Positions 62,594 through 64,000 of a stretch of DNA of 64,000 bases are shown here, in pieces. The position numbers and the translations under genes were made by a program. Every line of letters begins with the position of its first letter. Position 1 is the first letter of the stretch. The stretch spans positions 62,001 through 126,000 of the forward strand of contig OY781043.1 in assembly GCA_963676165.1 (NCBI GenBank). Reading direction: 5' to 3'. A model generated the notes under the pieces. The model did no database searches and was not told where the DNA came from. It was given only the letters and a program-made list of their open reading frames with translations. This DNA is from JAQIBY01 sp963676165. GTDB lineage: Bacteria; Bacteroidota; Bacteroidia; Bacteroidales; ML635J-15.

Positions 62594-63757
62594 TTAAGCT
62601 TTTTGATTTCGTAATGCAACAATAAATGCGTAAAGAATTGCAATTCCTGGAACAATAAAACTCATTGTGATATTGGTTAAATCCGCAACTTTACCGGTCA
62701 GAATTGGAAGAATAGCTCCGCCAATTATTGCTGTAACCATTAATCCAGAAAGTTCATTCGTGTATTCTGGGTGCTTGTCAACTGTCATAGAAAAGACAAG
62801 TGGGAATATGTTTGCAAAACCTAACCCAATTAATACAATGGATATAATGGCAATTGGCTGAGAATGTAAGAATAAACCAGCAATACCTAAGAGTGATAGG
62901 ACAGTAGTTAGAAGTAAAAAGCGAGGTGCTTTCATCCAGTTGAGAATGACACCTCCAAGGAATCTACCTATCATAATGGTAAGAAAAAAGAGTCCTACAC
63001 TCGCAACACCAAGTTTTTCTATGTCTAACCCAAAATTGTAATCAAGATAACTTGGAAGTTTTGATGCCATGCTAACTTCTGCTCCAACATAGAGAAAAAT
63101 GGCAAGTACCATTAATGCAATATCAGAATTTCCGAGTAGTTTTAAGCAAGATTTTGCACTCGGAGGGTTGGTGTTGAGTGCTTTTTCTTTAATTGGGATT
63201 ACCATTAGGATTACAACAGTAATTCCAATAGCGACAGCATAAATAGGGAAAAGAATTTTCCAATCCAAACCCCACCAAACAGCAGCCGCTGCAGGAAGTA
63301 GTGCTCCGGAAAGTGAACCAATCGCTTTCACGAACTGACCAAAGCTTAGATTTCTGGAATATTTACCTTCAGGGGAAACATCTCGCATAATAGGGTTACC
63401 TGCTACTTGCAAAAGTGCTGCTCCTGCTCCAAGCAGTAAGATTGACAACAATAATACTGTAAATAAATCAAAGCTATAAACTATAGGGATGGATAGACCA
63501 AGTAATGCAATGACTAGTCCTAAAGTTAAAATCGTTTTTTTTCCTTTCCTTGCCATAATTAATGAGAAAGGAACCGATAGAATTCCAAACATCACAAATC
63601 CTGATGCAGGAACAAAACTAGCCATGAAGTTACTTAATGCGTATTCTTGTTTTACTAAATCTGTTAATGTCCCCGCGACATCTCCAAATCCCATACAAAA
63701 AAAGGTTAGAAATACCGGTATCGAGGCAACTGCAGGATTGATTTTTTTGTGATTCAT
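62594..63757 (-). CDS. MFS sugar transporter (FucP/GlcP-like)
   Basis: 387 aa with twelve predicted membrane helices. Features are FFCMGFGDVAGTLTDLVKQ in helix 1, an MFS motif-A-like loop MARKGKKT, GAGAALLQVAGNPIMRDVSP and NLSFGQFVKAIGSLSGALLP in the N-half, and FANIFPLVFSMTVDKHPE in the C-half, as in the fucose:proton symporter group. It is co-directional with the ROK kinase (3 nt) and starts 22 nt after the hemW stop, which suggests a sugar uptake-phosphorylation pair. The exact sugar is not shown by the sequence. Confidence 0.88.
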   Translation of the reverse strand: MNHKKINPAVASIPVFLTFFCMGFGDVAGTLTDLVKQEYALSNFMASFVPASGFVMFGILSVPFSLIMARKGKKTILTLGLVIALLGLSIPIVYSFDLFTVLLLSILLLGAGAALLQVAGNPIMRDVSPEGKYSRNLSFGQFVKAIGSLSGALLPAAAAVWWGLDWKILFPIYAVAIGITVVILMVIPIKEKALNTNPPSAKSCLKLLGNSDIALMVLAIFLYVGAEVSMASKLPSYLDYNFGLDIEKLGVASVGLFFLTIMIGRFLGGVILNWMKAPRFLLLTTVLSLLGIAGLFLHSQPIAIISIVLIGLGFANIFPLVFSMTVDKHPEYTNELSGLMVTAIIGGAILPILTGKVADLTNITMSFIVPGIAILYAFIVALRNQKA

Positions 63758-63779
63758 TGCATTTTATTTTTATTTGTGC

Positions 63780-64000
63780 CTAAATATAAAGAATATCTTT
63801 TAAGATGGCATCTGAAACAAATAAAGCTTCTTGTTTTAAGCTGTACAACATGTCAACATGCTGCATTAATTTTTTGTCTATGAGTTGATTAAATTTTTGT
63901 TCGAGTTGTTCTGTTTCAAGTGATGGAAAATCATTTTTCAGCTGAATGAGGCTAATTCCTTTGCGGGTTCTCAGTCGGGTTATCAGAAAATCATTGACTT
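63780..64000 (-). CDS. hemW: HemW-like radical SAM protein, C-terminal 73 codons only
   Basis: Partial: the frame enters from the right edge and ends at TAG 63780-63782. The visible part reads SMIFLITRLRTRKGISLIQ, then helical residues, DMLYSLKQEALFVSDAI and LKDILYI. The LRTxxGI motif and the F/L-V-SDAI-x-D-x-L ending are typical of the HemW/coproporphyrinogen-III-oxidase-like C-terminal domain, which binds heme in HemW. The radical SAM core lies outside the window, so the call rests on the C-terminal pattern alone. Confidence 0.7.
   Translation of the reverse strand, partial: VNDFLITRLRTRKGISLIQLKNDFPSLETEQLEQKFNQLIDKKLMQHVDMLYSLKQEALFVSDAILKDILYI

Overview
The window looks like chromosomal DNA of a Bacteroidota bacterium (Bacteroidales/Marinilabiliales-like; I cannot name the genus). 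The grounds are a type IX secretion sorting domain, TAnnTTTG-type -7 promoter boxes upstream of several genes, leaders without a clear Shine-Dalgarno sequence, a 7TM-DISM/LuxR regulator, and long arrays of FtsX/MacB-type permeases ending in NPVEALRYE. No tRNA, rRNA, CRISPR array or complete insertion sequence was seen.

Region 1 (1-9.4 kb, minus strand) is an accessory island. It holds an operon of two unrecognised genes (393 and 201 aa), a membrane-anchored WD40 protein split by a frameshift at an A7 run, a CHAT-protease/NACHT-NTPase protein, and a second membrane-anchored WD40 protein that runs off the left edge. The pieces match the CHAT-STAND-WD40 design of bacterial NLR-like conflict proteins, but here they are spread over separate, overlapping genes. 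Behind it lie a 102-aa orphan, a 46-aa lipoprotein, a decayed copy of the operon's first gene, and an internally deleted IS982-type transposase.

Region 2 (9.4-21.5 kb, minus strand) is a surface operon: a small T9SS-sorted protein followed by four giant paralogues. Each paralogue joins a signal peptide, phage-tail-fibre-like YNDLTNKP repeats, a YadA-like head and a DUF1566-type C-terminal domain. A 7TM-DISM/LuxR sensor-regulator sits just upstream.

Region 3 (21.7-31.5 kb) is mostly housekeeping: groL without groES, cysS, a lipoprotein alkaline phosphatase, a flavin-reductase pseudogene and ilvE. It continues with a minus-strand surface-polysaccharide group: galE, rfbB, a CpsB/YwqE-type PHP phosphatase and a TM2 protein.

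Region 4 (31.6-55.5 kb) is one efflux-type system. An NtrY/NtrC-like two-component pair is divergent from a long plus-strand operon of TolC, an HlyD-type adaptor, an ABC ATPase, two permeases, a second ATPase and five more permeases. Gene gaps are 12-90 nt and many permease 3' ends are near copies of each other.

Region 5 (55.5-64 kb, minus strand) opens with terminators. Reading 5' to 3' it holds the 3' end of hemW, a sugar MFS transporter, a ROK kinase, an NtrC-type regulator without a DNA-binding domain, an aspartase, and wbpD-wbpB-tviB-like genes for an N-acetylated uronic acid sugar nucleotide. All functions are inferred by reading motifs; no database search was run.
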